NCBI GenBank assembly: GCA_039029915.1
Contig: JBCCFD010000116.1
Location: 1 to 17,661, forward strand
DNA: 17,661 nucleotides
Direction of reading: 5' to 3'
From: QQUD01 sp039029915
GTDB taxonomy: Bacteria > Chloroflexota > Anaerolineae > Promineifilales > Promineifilaceae
The first letter of the stretch is position 1, and the number at the start of each line of letters is the position of its first letter. This document shows, in pieces, positions 1-7,339 of this stretch. The position numbers and the translations under genes were made by a program. The notes beneath the pieces are model-generated. The model searched no databases. It saw nothing but the letters and a program-made list of their open reading frames with translations, and was not told the origin of the DNA.

Positions 1-722
1 AAAAACGGCCGTTCTGCATCATCAGGATTTGGACCGAGAGTGACGGAGCGGGTTAAGGTGTCTTCACCCCGCCGGAATACGAGGGTGATCGTTTCGTTTG
101 GGGCATAGGTGAGCAGTTGGGCAACGAGTTCATCCGAATTGAGAATAGCCTGACCGTTAACGGCCGTTATCACATCGCCAGCCTGCAACCCGGCTACCTC
201 CGCGGGTGAGCCCGTGACCACTTCAGCCACAATTGGTAAACCTGTAGCCACGTTTGGCTCAACGTCAGGTTGAGGCTCCGGCGTTGGGGTCGAGAGCAGT
301 TCAAAGACAAAATCATCTCGGTTTACTATTTCAATACCAAGGTATGGTGGTACTTCACCCCGTCTGGCTGTCGTTTGCCGCCTTTCGTCATTCACAAGAA
401 CGATTAGGTTGATTTCACTGCTGGCAGGAAGCTCGGCAACGAGGGTTTGAAGCGTGCTGGTGTCATCGATCGGCACACCATTGGCTTCGAGAATAATTTG
501 ACCGGGTTGCAAGCCAGCGATGGCTCCCGGACTGTTTGCCGCTACGGAGGTAATGGCAACCCCCTGAGATGGGGTGACTGTGGGGGCAGAGGTGGGCAAA
601 ACGGCCGTATCTATTTGGGTTGAGAAAAACGTAAATCCCAACCATCCAAAGACGCCACAGGCTAAAATGGCCCCTGAAAAAATGAGCGCAATAAAGATAG
701 TTTGACGTCTGCCCTGATCCAT
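1..722 (-). CDS. Membrane-anchored protein with two PDZ domains (3' end outside window)
   Basis: An open frame runs from an ATG at 722-720 to the left edge without a stop, giving 240 complete codons. The start overlaps the DUF58 stop as TAATG, which implies translational coupling. Residues about 7-34 are one hydrophobic segment, so the protein is probably a signal-anchored, exported protein. After a short Thr/Pro linker, residues about 52-120 form a first PDZ domain (SPGAIAGLQPGQIILEANG). A second Pro-rich linker (TPTPEPQPDVEP) leads to a second PDZ domain at about 163-225 (SPAEVAGLQAGDVITAVNG). No protease domain is visible in the part present; a catalytic domain beyond the edge cannot be excluded. 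PDZ domains of this kind bind C-terminal peptides. The operon position suggests a partner of the MoxR/DUF58 system, which is inference. Three ACGGCCGT palindromes lie in this frame. Confidence 0.85.
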   Translation of the reverse strand, partial: MDQGRRQTIFIALIFSGAILACGVFGWLGFTFFSTQIDTAVLPTSAPTVTPSQGVAITSVAANSPGAIAGLQPGQIILEANGVPIDDTSTLQTLVAELPASSEINLIVLVNDERRQTTARRGEVPPYLGIEIVNRDDFVFELLSTPTPEPQPDVEPNVATGLPIVAEVVTGSPAEVAGLQAGDVITAVNGQAILNSDELVAQLLTYAPNETITLVFRRGEDTLTRSVTLGPNPDDAERPF

Positions 723-2035
723 TAGCTTACGACTGTAAACCCACCTTGTTTTTGCTTCTGGCTAAGAACGGCCGTTAAATCATCACCATTTTTCACAACA
801 TAAGAAACAAGACCGCTGCCTAAAAGCAAATCTGCCACCGCGGCTGAGGAGCGACGCCCCCCAAATGATTCAGGATCAACAAGCACCGTCACGAGGCGCA
901 GCCCGCGGCGGGCAAGCTGCTGCGCTGATGAGGCCCAGCGAGTTCGCGTTGTTGGTGTGACAACAATGACCGTCGTGCCCCTTGGGAAAAGATGCGATTC
1001 TGCGTTTAATAAATCGGAGATAGGAACTTCGCCCTTTGCACTTAAAACGGAAAGCGTTTCTAAAATTCGGTTCATCTGGCGTTCACCACGATCCGGTTGA
1101 ACAATTTCATTTGATTGCCCGTATCCCAATAGACCCACATTCCTGTCTCGGCGAATAAAGTATTGAGCCAGCGATGCCGCAATCGTCACCGTATACTCCT
1201 CTGTCGACTCAGGCAGGGTAAACTCTTCAATTTTCATCAATGATGGAATATTATCAGCTAGAAGCCCTATCGATTTCGGGGTAGCGATTCTTTCATGATC
1301 GTAAATTGACATATCTGGCACAATCCAGATATCTGCCAGCGGATCAAGTTCGAATTCCTTAACAATGAGGCGATTACGACGGGCTGTACTGCGCCAGTGG
1401 ATACGACTAAAGCTATCCCCCGGTGCATAATCCCGCACACCTGAGGCATTGGTCGTCACATAGTGGGTTCGGCGACGAAGCGCATCGCCACCGGGTAAGA
1501 CCCCAATGGGTAAGGCAAACTGGTGGATATCAAAGGTTAATGGGTATATCACCACATTGGTTGTCGGTGTCAGATCCCGCTGCATGGGGAATAAACCAAA
1601 TGGATCGCTCGATTTAAGCTGAATCGGACCAAGTTGGAAGCGCCCTCTTTCGCGGCAAAGCGTGTTCACTCGCCATGAGAATGATTTATTGCGCCCCAGC
1701 CCAGTCACCACCTGACTGGAGAAATGGTTAGGCAAAGAAGACCCATCCCGCACTTCAAGCCAAAGCTTGGGCAGGATGCCCGTATTTCGAACGGCAAACC
1801 GCTCTTCCAGCGGTCTTCCTACTTGAGTTCGCCGCGTTCTGGTGACTCGTGAAAGGTAAACACGACTGATATTTATCCAAGCCCAAGCAAAAGAAAAAAT
1901 GAGCAAAAGACCCAGCAGATAAGATAAGTTAAAAAGCAGTTCGCGCCCGGTTAATAGTCCACCAATTAACGAAAGGAGGGTTAAAAAGATAACGGTTGTT
2001 CTTCGTTGCTGTAAGAACTGGAATCGTTTTTTCAT
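722..2035 (-). CDS. DUF58 domain-containing membrane protein
   Basis: 437 residues. Two hydrophobic segments at about 13-29 and 37-53 anchor the N-terminus. The diagnostic DUF58 signature is at about 201-219 (RDYAPGDSFSRIHWRSTAR), preceded by the usual SSDPFGLFP segment at about 142-150. The C-terminal part resembles a von Willebrand A-like fold, beginning around the DIWIVPDMS stretch at 235-243. DUF58 proteins are encoded next to MoxR ATPases and are thought to be their clients or partners; the molecular activity is not established. The MoxR gene is upstream, separated by 234 bp that carry a MITE-like element, and a PDZ gene follows with a 1-base overlap. No good Shine-Dalgarno precedes the ATG at 2035, so the exact start is the least certain point. 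Confidence 0.9.
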   Translation of the reverse strand: MKKRFQFLQQRRTTVIFLTLLSLIGGLLTGRELLFNLSYLLGLLLIFSFAWAWINISRVYLSRVTRTRRTQVGRPLEERFAVRNTGILPKLWLEVRDGSSLPNHFSSQVVTGLGRNKSFSWRVNTLCRERGRFQLGPIQLKSSDPFGLFPMQRDLTPTTNVVIYPLTFDIHQFALPIGVLPGGDALRRRTHYVTTNASGVRDYAPGDSFSRIHWRSTARRNRLIVKEFELDPLADIWIVPDMSIYDHERIATPKSIGLLADNIPSLMKIEEFTLPESTEEYTVTIAASLAQYFIRRDRNVGLLGYGQSNEIVQPDRGERQMNRILETLSVLSAKGEVPISDLLNAESHLFPRGTTVIVVTPTTRTRWASSAQQLARRGLRLVTVLVDPESFGGRRSSAAVADLLLGSGLVSYVVKNGDDLTAVLSQKQKQGGFTVVS

Positions 2036-2269
2036 AATTGAAAACGTTAGGCATTAAGTGAAACGAAGTGCCTGCTTTGAATAATACGTTGGCGACAAAC
2101 TTCATTTCTTTGGGGTTCCGAAGCGTTTATCTAACAAGGCTTTCGACTTAGAAAATTCGGAACAGTTAAGGTATAAGCTCCGGAGGGCGATACCAACAGC
2201 TAAAGTTATCGATTGCAATTTCCGGAAAGTGATTAGCAATCACCCAGCGAGTGGATAATGATAATCTAT
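2036..2269. other. Intergenic gap between moxR-like and DUF58 genes
   Basis: 234 bp, dominated by the MITE-like copy at 2054-2168. The remainder (2169-2269) contains a small inverted repeat, gattgc at about 2211-2216 with gcaatc at about 2236-2241. No ORF or convincing promoter was seen. Without a terminator, read-through from the MoxR gene into DUF58 remains plausible. Confidence 0.5.
2054..2168 (+). mobile_element. MITE-like element, copy A (110-bp core 2057-2166)
   Basis: The 110-bp core is flanked on both sides by TA. Its ends are inverted repeats: AGTGAAACGAAG at the left, and the right end read on the minus strand starts ACTGTTCCGAAT. Bases 2054-2164 align without gaps to the reverse complement of 8287-8397, with 91 of 111 identical by eye. 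Internally it folds as two tandem stem-loops, one with gaaacgaagt arms and one with gttccgaa arms; a tctaa/ttaga inner pair is conserved in both copies. TA duplication is typical of IS630/Tc1-mariner-mobilised MITEs, which is inference here because no transposase is present. Confidence 0.75.
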
Positions 2270-3217
2270 CTAGCGAACTTGGGCACCAGGCACAGGCAGC
2301 TTGTCTAAGATGTCACCAACAATGGCCTCTGGCTCAATATCTTTGATTCGAGCGGCCGGGCCAACAATAATGCGGTGAGCTAAGGCGGGTTTGGTTAAGG
2401 ATTTAACATCATCCGGTAAGACGTAGTCGCGACCATCAACCGCAGCTTTTGCCTGACAGAGCCGGTAAATGGCTAACGCACCACGGGAGCTGGCTCCTAA
2501 ATAGACATCAGGATGCTCTCGGGTTTGGCGCACAATGTCTACAATATATTCTTTAACCAAGTTATCAAGATAGATTGCTTTTATAGCGTCTTGAGCGGCC
2601 TGCAGTTCCTCAACCGATACAACCTGTTCGATAGAGTCCAATGGATGGGCCTGATGTTGGCGCTCGAGCACTTCAATCTCTTGTTCCTTATTGGGGTAAC
2701 CAAGCTGAATGCGGAGCAAAAAGCGGTCTAACTGGGCTTCGGGGAGGGGGAAGGTGCCTTCGTACTCAATTGGATTTTGGGTTGCCAATACCATAAACGG
2801 TGACCCTAATGAGTAGCTGTTACCATCAACTGTCACCTGCTTCTCTTCCATTGCTTCAAGAAGTGCCGATTGGGTTTTGGGGGTTGCGCGATTGATTTCA
2901 TCAACCAGAACAATTTGGGCATGAATGGGGCCCGGCCTAAATTCAAACTCTAAAGTTTTTTGGTTAAAAACTGAAACCCCTGTCACATCACTGGGCAGCA
3001 TGTCGGGGGTGAACTGAATTCTTTGAAATTTACAGCCTACTGATTTTGAGAGGGATTTTGCTAAAACGGTTTTGCCAACGCCTGGGACATCTTCAATGAG
3101 CATATGTCCTTGTGCAAGTAAACCTAAAACGGTGAGTTCTACAGCGGCTTGTTTGCCGATGATAACCTTTTCAACATTGGACACGATTTTTTTTGCAACC
3201 GCCTGCACGTCTGCCAT
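2270..3217 (-). CDS. MoxR family AAA+ ATPase
   Basis: 315 residues, the usual length for MoxR proteins. Walker A is at about 44-51 (VPGVGKTV). Walker B is at 102-111 (IVLVDEINRA, Asp106/Glu107). The sensor 1 segment is at 145-151 (ATQNPIE), followed by the MoxR hallmark GTFPLPEAQLDRF at 154-166. A C-terminal lid with SSRGALA contains the sensor 2 arginine region. MoxR ATPases act as chaperone-like remodelers of partner proteins, commonly DUF58 and VWA proteins, in the cytoplasm. The start at 3217 is supported by an AAGGAGC Shine-Dalgarno (3224-3230 on the minus strand) about 6 bases upstream. It is first in an apparent operon with DUF58 and the PDZ gene. No ACGGCCGT palindrome occurs in this gene, unlike most others here. 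Confidence 0.95.
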   Translation of the reverse strand: MADVQAVAKKIVSNVEKVIIGKQAAVELTVLGLLAQGHMLIEDVPGVGKTVLAKSLSKSVGCKFQRIQFTPDMLPSDVTGVSVFNQKTLEFEFRPGPIHAQIVLVDEINRATPKTQSALLEAMEEKQVTVDGNSYSLGSPFMVLATQNPIEYEGTFPLPEAQLDRFLLRIQLGYPNKEQEIEVLERQHQAHPLDSIEQVVSVEELQAAQDAIKAIYLDNLVKEYIVDIVRQTREHPDVYLGASSRGALAIYRLCQAKAAVDGRDYVLPDDVKSLTKPALAHRIIVGPAARIKDIEPEAIVGDILDKLPVPGAQVR

Positions 3218-3251
3218 GGAAAAGCTCCTTATTTGGAAATATTGGTGTCAA

Positions 3252-3269
3252 ATTGTACCACAATGTGGT
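3252..3269 (-). promoter_or_regulatory. Possible extended -10 promoter and overlapping palindrome upstream of moxR-like gene
   Basis: Read on the minus strand, TGGTACAAT (3260-3252) is an extended -10 element about 35 bases before the ATG. It overlaps the palindrome ACCACAATGTGGT at 3257-3269 (6-bp arms, one central base), which could be an operator. No clear -35 hexamer was seen. Confidence 0.35.
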
Positions 3270-3521
3270 CTTTGAGTGACATATTAGGGTCAAGCGTAGG
3301 GTGTTCGTCGGATTGCTCACGATTGATTGCTTGGGACATTAATTTAGCCAGTAAGTGTAGTTAAATATTTCCCATTGAAAATGGTTGTTTTGGAATTATT
3401 AATCAAAATAGGGTGTGACGAAACAAATTGGTTTATTTGGCAGGACGGTATAGAATTTGTGGCTTGTAAAGTCATTCACAAAACATTTCAATTTTTTGAA
3501 ATTAAATGATGAGTTGCTTTA

Positions 3522-3576
3522 TGTAAATTTTACAAAAATTCTCGGATTAAAGAGGGTCAGAAATGTAAAATTTACT
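3522..3576. promoter_or_regulatory. Paired TGTAAA-type palindromes, possible operator pair
   Basis: TGTAAATTTTACA at 3522-3534 and TGTAAAATTTACT at 3564-3576 are related dyads whose centres are 42 bp apart, close to four helical turns. That spacing would put both on the same DNA face. The likely controlled gene is the lipoprotein at 3775 or the divergent MoxR operon. AT-rich sequence yields such dyads by chance fairly easily. Confidence 0.3.
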
Positions 3577-3774
3577 CAATGAAAATCAGGAATTCAATAT
3601 TTCTTTTTCAAGTTACTTCTGGTTTTCACATAATTGGTGAAGAGGATTTTCAACTGTGATGGTCATCTGCATAAAATTGCCGTCACGTCCACATTACGAA
3701 GTAAAGAATTAAAAATTGGAGGTTTGAGGTGCCATCACCTGCTGTTTGCTTTGGGTTGGGACCGAATTTGACGG

Positions 3775-4809
3775 ATGAAGAAGGGATTAACTAGAGTTGC
3801 GTGGCTAATTATTTTGATGAGTGCTTTTGCCGTGGTGGGCTGTTCGGAACCACCAGCGGCGACGAATGATGATGCGGCCGTGGCGCAGACGGTGGATGCA
3901 GCTGTGGCACAAACGGTGGCAGCGAATGCGGCAATTGAATCGGCTGTGGCAGAAACGGTTGCCTCAAGCGAAGTGGCGCAGGCTGAGGAGCTACCTGCAA
4001 CATCGACTGTAGTGCCTGAAGAACCAACGGCCGTTCCCACTGAACCCCCTCCAGCAACCAACACGGCCGTTCCAACCGTAACAAATGCGCCAACCGAAAC
4101 ACCGGTACCTGTCACCAATACCCCAGAACCGACGCCAGCTCCTCCAACAAACACACCGGCACCTGTTGTGGCTCAACCAACCGCGCCACCCGCCCAGCCG
4201 ACCCAACCTGCCGCCCCTGAATTTGGGCAGAATATCCTAGCAAATGGTTCATTTGAGGACGGCTGGTACAACCTTAACGGGATTGCTGAACTGCAAATTC
4301 CAAACGGTTGGGGATACGAATGGGACACGGGAGAAACCGGATTTGGTAGTGAAGCTTGGGATATTTGGGTGCGACCAGAAACACGCGTATTGCCTGATTT
4401 CCAATTACCAAACGACGAACGGGCTCTGTTTATTCGAGATGGTATTTACACCATCAAAATGTTTAAGGGGAGCGGTGCGATTAGTTACCGTCTTTATCAA
4501 GATATTGAGCTGGCAGCCGGTACATATGTGTTTGAAGTTAATATTTTCCCCGACTTGGTGGCGAACTACAGTGGCGGCGTAAAACAAGCGCCCGGCGATC
4601 CTGCGGCGGGTGAGATTCGGTTTATTACGCCTGATGGTGGTACAGGTTGGATTTTCCCTGCATTTGCTCAGTGGAACACCGTTCAACATATCTTTACTGT
4701 TGACCAAGGTGGGGTGTATCGCGTTGGTGTTGGCGTTCGCGGTCGATATGCGCTGAACAATAACGGCTGGTTCCTCGATCAATGGTCACTCCGGCGGATT
4801 GAGAACTAA
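3775..4809 (+). CDS. Secreted lipoprotein with Thr/Pro-rich linker and C-terminal beta-sandwich-like domain
   Basis: 344 residues. The N-terminus is a lipoprotein signal: MKK, a hydrophobic core, then a lipobox ending AVVGC with Cys23. Residues about 33-66 contain imperfect repeats of AVAQTV/AVAETV and look helical. Residues about 67-145 are a low-complexity Thr/Pro/Ala linker (for example TNTPEPTPAPPTNTP), typical of Chloroflexota surface proteins. The final ~195 residues begin NILANGSFEDGW and end GWFLDQWSLRRIEN, a pattern seen in carbohydrate-binding-module-like jelly rolls. Binding of a glycan is inference. An in-frame TGA at 3769-3771 makes ATG 3775 the first possible ATG start, but no Shine-Dalgarno is visible. 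Two ACGGCCGT palindromes lie in the linker, both read as TAV. Confidence 0.85.
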   Translation: MKKGLTRVAWLIILMSAFAVVGCSEPPAATNDDAAVAQTVDAAVAQTVAANAAIESAVAETVASSEVAQAEELPATSTVVPEEPTAVPTEPPPATNTAVPTVTNAPTETPVPVTNTPEPTPAPPTNTPAPVVAQPTAPPAQPTQPAAPEFGQNILANGSFEDGWYNLNGIAELQIPNGWGYEWDTGETGFGSEAWDIWVRPETRVLPDFQLPNDERALFIRDGIYTIKMFKGSGAISYRLYQDIELAAGTYVFEVNIFPDLVANYSGGVKQAPGDPAAGEIRFITPDGGTGWIFPAFAQWNTVQHIFTVDQGGVYRVGVGVRGRYALNNNGWFLDQWSLRRIEN

Positions 4810-4837
4810 TTCAATTGAGGCACAACTTCAATTGAAT
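4809..4837 (+). terminator. Hairpin just after the lipoprotein stop
   Basis: A perfect 10-bp stem (attcaattga at 4809-4818, tcaattgaat at 4828-4837) with a 9-base loop starts at the stop codon. There is no clean T-run after it, so it may be a weak terminator or an mRNA 3'-end stabiliser. About 90 bases further on, gaccc (4875-4879) could pair with gggtc (4926-4930) before a T-run at 4932-4938. That long-loop structure is an alternative terminator. Confidence 0.4.
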
Positions 4838-4965
4838 GTTTGCGTATAGGATTTTAGATTTTTAAGAATAATCAGACCCAAAGGGTTGTTAATACTTGTA
4901 CTATTTGATGAGATAACTAACCTGAGGGTCGTTTTTTTACCAATATAAAAATAAACAATCAATTT

Positions 4966-4974
4966 TGCTATAAT
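4966..4974 (+). promoter_or_regulatory. Extended -10 promoter of the small helical protein gene
   Basis: TGCTATAAT is a perfect extended -10 element (TG, one base, TATAAT). It predicts transcription start near 4982 and a leader of about 44 bases. A good -35 is not visible, which fits an extended -10 promoter. Confidence 0.6.
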
Positions 4975-5025
4975 TTAGGTACCAGATAGCAAAATTCCCT
5001 ATTCACAAAAATTAGGAGTTGACCC

Positions 5026-5469
5026 ATGAGTGATGAAACCCCCTCAGTTGAAGAAATTAAAGAACGTTTGAAGATTGAAGTTGAAGAAGAACCAACCAAA
5101 GCTGATGCGAACCCTGACGTTGTGGCTGAATTACAAAATTTAGGTCGTCAATTTGCAAGCACACTCCAATCTGCTTGGAACAGCGAAGAGCGTCAACGGA
5201 TTGAAAGTGAAGTTCGTGAAGGTATGAAATCTTTTGTGAACGAGGTTGACAAAGCTTTCCAAACCGCAAAAGATAGTTCAGCCGCTGAACGGATTAAAAG
5301 CGAAGCGACTAATGTAACCAATAAGGTTGGTTCCAGTGATGTTGGTACCAAAGCCCGTTCAGGCATAGTGCAAGGCTTAAAGTGGATGAGCATTGAGCTT
5401 GAAAAATTGGCTGATAAATTCACCAATGGTGAAAAAGAAGTTGCTGACGACACGGCCGAATCTGAATAA
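5026..5469 (+). CDS. Small acidic helical protein of unknown function
   Basis: 147 residues, no recognised family. The start is well supported by AGGAG at 5014-5018, 7 bases before the ATG, and by an extended -10 promoter upstream. The protein has no signal peptide or membrane segment. It is charged (Glu/Lys/Asp-rich), with an acidic N-terminus and tail and predicted amphipathic helices at about residues 28-75, 76-98 and 105-135. One segment reads KARSGIVQGLKWMSIELEKLADKF. The gene is monocistronic, between its own promoter and a strong terminator, which argues for a real and well-expressed protein. It could be a coiled-coil or stress-type protein; this is only a guess from composition. Confidence 0.8.
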   Translation: MSDETPSVEEIKERLKIEVEEEPTKADANPDVVAELQNLGRQFASTLQSAWNSEERQRIESEVREGMKSFVNEVDKAFQTAKDSSAAERIKSEATNVTNKVGSSDVGTKARSGIVQGLKWMSIELEKLADKFTNGEKEVADDTAESE

Positions 5470-5477
5470 CCATTCAG

Positions 5478-5529
5478 ACGCAGAGGCACAGAAATTATAA
5501 TGATTTGCTTCCATGCCTCTGCGTTTTTT
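5478..5529 (+). terminator. Rho-independent terminator of the small helical protein gene
   Basis: A perfect 11-bp stem (acgcagaggca at 5478-5488, tgcctctgcgt at 5514-5524) with a 25-base loop is followed by six T (5524-5529). It lies 9 bases after the stop. The convergent proS stop (5528-5530) falls inside its T-run. On the minus strand no T-run follows, so it should act on the plus strand only. Confidence 0.85.
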
Positions 5530-7042
5530 ATTCCTCTAACATAAACCCAACTTTTTCGATAACTGAATCGATATCAATCAGTTGGACCTCTCCTGAGGTA
5601 CGCTGTTTTAATTCAACTTGACTATTCGCTAACGTGCGTTTGCTCACGGTTAACCGAAGCGGGATGCCAATAAGATCAGCATCGTGGAACTTGGTGCCCG
5701 GTTGACTGTTTCGGTCATCCAAAACGACGTCGTAGCCCATTGTGCAGAAGGATTGATAAAGCGTCTGGCTAGCCTCTTCTGATCCTCGTAAGGCGACAAT
5801 TTGAATTTGATAAGGGGCAACTGTTTCTGGCCAACAAAGACCGCGCTCATCATGGTGATGCTCAGCGAGACAGGCCATTAAGCGGGTGACACCGATGCCG
5901 TAACAACCCATGATGATCTCTTCTTGGGTTTGTAAGCTGGTTGTAAATTGGGCCTGCATGTCCTTGCTGTAACGGGTGCCGAGCTTGAAGATATTTCCAA
6001 CCTCAACACCGCGAACTGCATTTAAGCTGTGCCCACAGTGTGTACACGCATCTCCTGCCTGAGCGGCCGCGATATCAATAACGGCCGTTTCTGCTTCACG
6101 CCACCTATCATCCACAACCCCATCATCAACGATGACAATTGCTTTTTTAAACCCATCTCCATCGTTTGGAATAAGTCGCTGGGCTTTGAGGACGTTGCTG
6201 AGCTTGGTTTCGTTGATGGTGTGGGTGTGCGGTAAAACGGCCGTAATTTTCTCACGAATCAAGGTGTCACCCTCTTTTCGCTCCGCAATGTAATGATAAA
6301 CGGCCGTTTCCTGTTGCCCATCCTTCTGAAACGTCGCCACCTGTCGATTGGCCTGATAGCCACATTGCTCACAAAGCAATAGCGTGTCTTCTCCAATTGG
6401 CGTGAGATACATAAACTCATGGGCCAGTTTGCCACCCATCATGCCGACATCTGCCTCGACGGAGATAACCGGTAGGCCAACCCGCTCAAAAATACGGGCA
6501 TATGCTTCCTGATGAGCGTCATAAATATCATCAAGTCCTGCATCATCCTTGTCAAAGCTGTAACCATCTAACATGGTGAATTCACGAGCGCGAATAAGCC
6601 CTGCTCTTGGTCTTGGATCATCCCGCCATTTAGATTGGAGCTGATAAACAAGCTTAGGGAGCTGTTTATGAGATTGCACTTCTTGGCGGACAAGGTCGGT
6701 TACGAGTTCTTCGTGGGTCATGGCGAGCACCATATCACGGCCGTTTTTGTCCTGAAAGCGGCCCATTTCATCGTTGATGTCATACCAGCGGCCCGTTTCT
6801 TGCCACAGCGAGGCTGGGTGGACAAATGGCATGTTGATCTCCTGCCCGCCGATGCGATTTATCTCTTCCCGCATGATTTGAGTGATTTTTTGGACTGTTT
6901 TTTGACCAAAGTGCAGATAGCTAAATAGCCCTGCGGCATGCTGGCGAATGTAGCCTGCTTGTAAAAGAAGTTGATGACTTTTGATTTGGGTTGTAGACGG
7001 CCGTTCTCGGCGCGTTTGGTTAAAAAGTTGGCTCATTTTCAT
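5528..7042 (-). CDS. proS: Prolyl-tRNA synthetase with shortened editing insertion
   Basis: 504 residues; charges tRNA-Pro with proline in the cytoplasm. Class II motif 1 region is at about 70-86, motif 2 at about 140-160 (SKWRDDPRPRAGLIRAREFTML split across it) and motif 3 at about 378-390 (MGCYGIGVTRL). The anticodon-binding domain is about 410-504 (LDDRNSQPGTKF). Two Cys-X2-Cys pairs (224-227 and 333-336) flank the insertion, as in other bacterial enzymes that hold a metal there. The usual bacterial enzyme is about 570 residues with a ~180-residue editing (INS) domain. Here only ~105 residues lie between the Cys pairs. A piece resembling the family NEVKL motif survives (INETKL at about 276-281), but the N-terminal half of the domain appears lost. 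The start is ATG 7042, or ATG 7036. Five ACGGCCGT palindromes occur inside. Confidence 0.95.
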   Translation of the reverse strand: MKMSQLFNQTRRERPSTTQIKSHQLLLQAGYIRQHAAGLFSYLHFGQKTVQKITQIMREEINRIGGQEINMPFVHPASLWQETGRWYDINDEMGRFQDKNGRDMVLAMTHEELVTDLVRQEVQSHKQLPKLVYQLQSKWRDDPRPRAGLIRAREFTMLDGYSFDKDDAGLDDIYDAHQEAYARIFERVGLPVISVEADVGMMGGKLAHEFMYLTPIGEDTLLLCEQCGYQANRQVATFQKDGQQETAVYHYIAERKEGDTLIREKITAVLPHTHTINETKLSNVLKAQRLIPNDGDGFKKAIVIVDDGVVDDRWREAETAVIDIAAAQAGDACTHCGHSLNAVRGVEVGNIFKLGTRYSKDMQAQFTTSLQTQEEIIMGCYGIGVTRLMACLAEHHHDERGLCWPETVAPYQIQIVALRGSEEASQTLYQSFCTMGYDVVLDDRNSQPGTKFHDADLIGIPLRLTVSKRTLANSQVELKQRTSGEVQLIDIDSVIEKVGFMLEE

Positions 7043-7162
7043 GATTGGTACCTGTTGGGTTGTTGGTAATTAGATCATCGATAATTAGGAAGGTTTGTAA
7101 ATACGCCTGAATACCAATGACTCAATTACAAAAAATATGCTGTTTAATTAAAAAACCTGGGA

Positions 7163-7199
7163 ACAAAAAACGCCCCGCTGTTCACAACAGCGGGGCGTT
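7163..7199 (-). terminator. Strong Rho-independent terminator upstream of proS
   Basis: A perfect 14-bp GC-rich stem (aacgccccgctgtt at 7169-7182, aacagcggggcgtt at 7186-7199) has a 3-base loop. On the minus strand it is followed by a run of six T and then gttcc, which can extend the pairing with ggaac upstream. It ends the transcript of the micro-gene at 7229-7333 and separates it from proS. Confidence 0.85.
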
Positions 7200-7228
7200 C
7201 CAATCACAAAATGGGGGAATTTACGAGT

Positions 7229-7333
7229 TTATGTTTCTTCCAAAAGTGTCAAACGCCAAGTGCCCGCTGTGTATCCAACGGGGTTGGTAGGTAGAGGGAG
7301 CCTCTCAAAATGGGCGTTAACGCATTTAAACAT
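7229..7333 (-). CDS. Possible leaderless micro-protein, 34 residues
   Basis: An ORF of 34 codons plus TAA starts at ATG 7333-7331; an in-frame ATG two codons earlier is at 7339-7337. The -10 hexamer ends at 7340, which places the predicted transcription start at about 7333, on the A of the ATG. There is no leader for a Shine-Dalgarno, and none is seen. The product is MFKCVNAHFERLPLPTNP followed by VGYTAGTWRLTLLEET. It has no signal peptide or membrane segment and I do not recognise it. A promoter and a terminator of its own make it a complete transcription unit of about 170 bases. The alternative is a small RNA or a proS leader with a chance ORF. Confidence 0.5.
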   Translation of the reverse strand: MFKCVNAHFERLPLPTNPVGYTAGTWRLTLLEET

Positions 7334-7339
7334 AAGCAT

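Larger units (their letters stand above)
3218..3774. other. AT-rich divergent intergenic region with several palindromes
   Basis: 557 bp between the minus-strand MoxR gene and the plus-strand lipoprotein gene, with no convincing ORF. It is clearly more AT-rich than the flanking genes from about 3360 to 3720. Contents seen: the moxR-side palindrome at 3257-3269, a 7-bp-stem hairpin at 3485-3502 (atttcaa/ttgaaat, 4-base loop), and two near-identical 13-base palindromes at 3522-3534 and 3564-3576. No near-consensus promoter for the plus-strand gene was identified. Confidence 0.5.

Noticed and set aside
3724..3774. Upstream TTG start for the lipoprotein
   Set aside because: The frame meets an in-frame TGA at 3769-3771, so it cannot extend the protein, and the MKK signal at 3775 is typical.
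3735..4154. Minus-strand 139-codon ORF rich in Val, Gly, Thr and Ser
   Set aside because: It is the complement of the Thr/Pro/Ala-rich linker of the lipoprotein; low-complexity sequence keeps the other strand open by chance.
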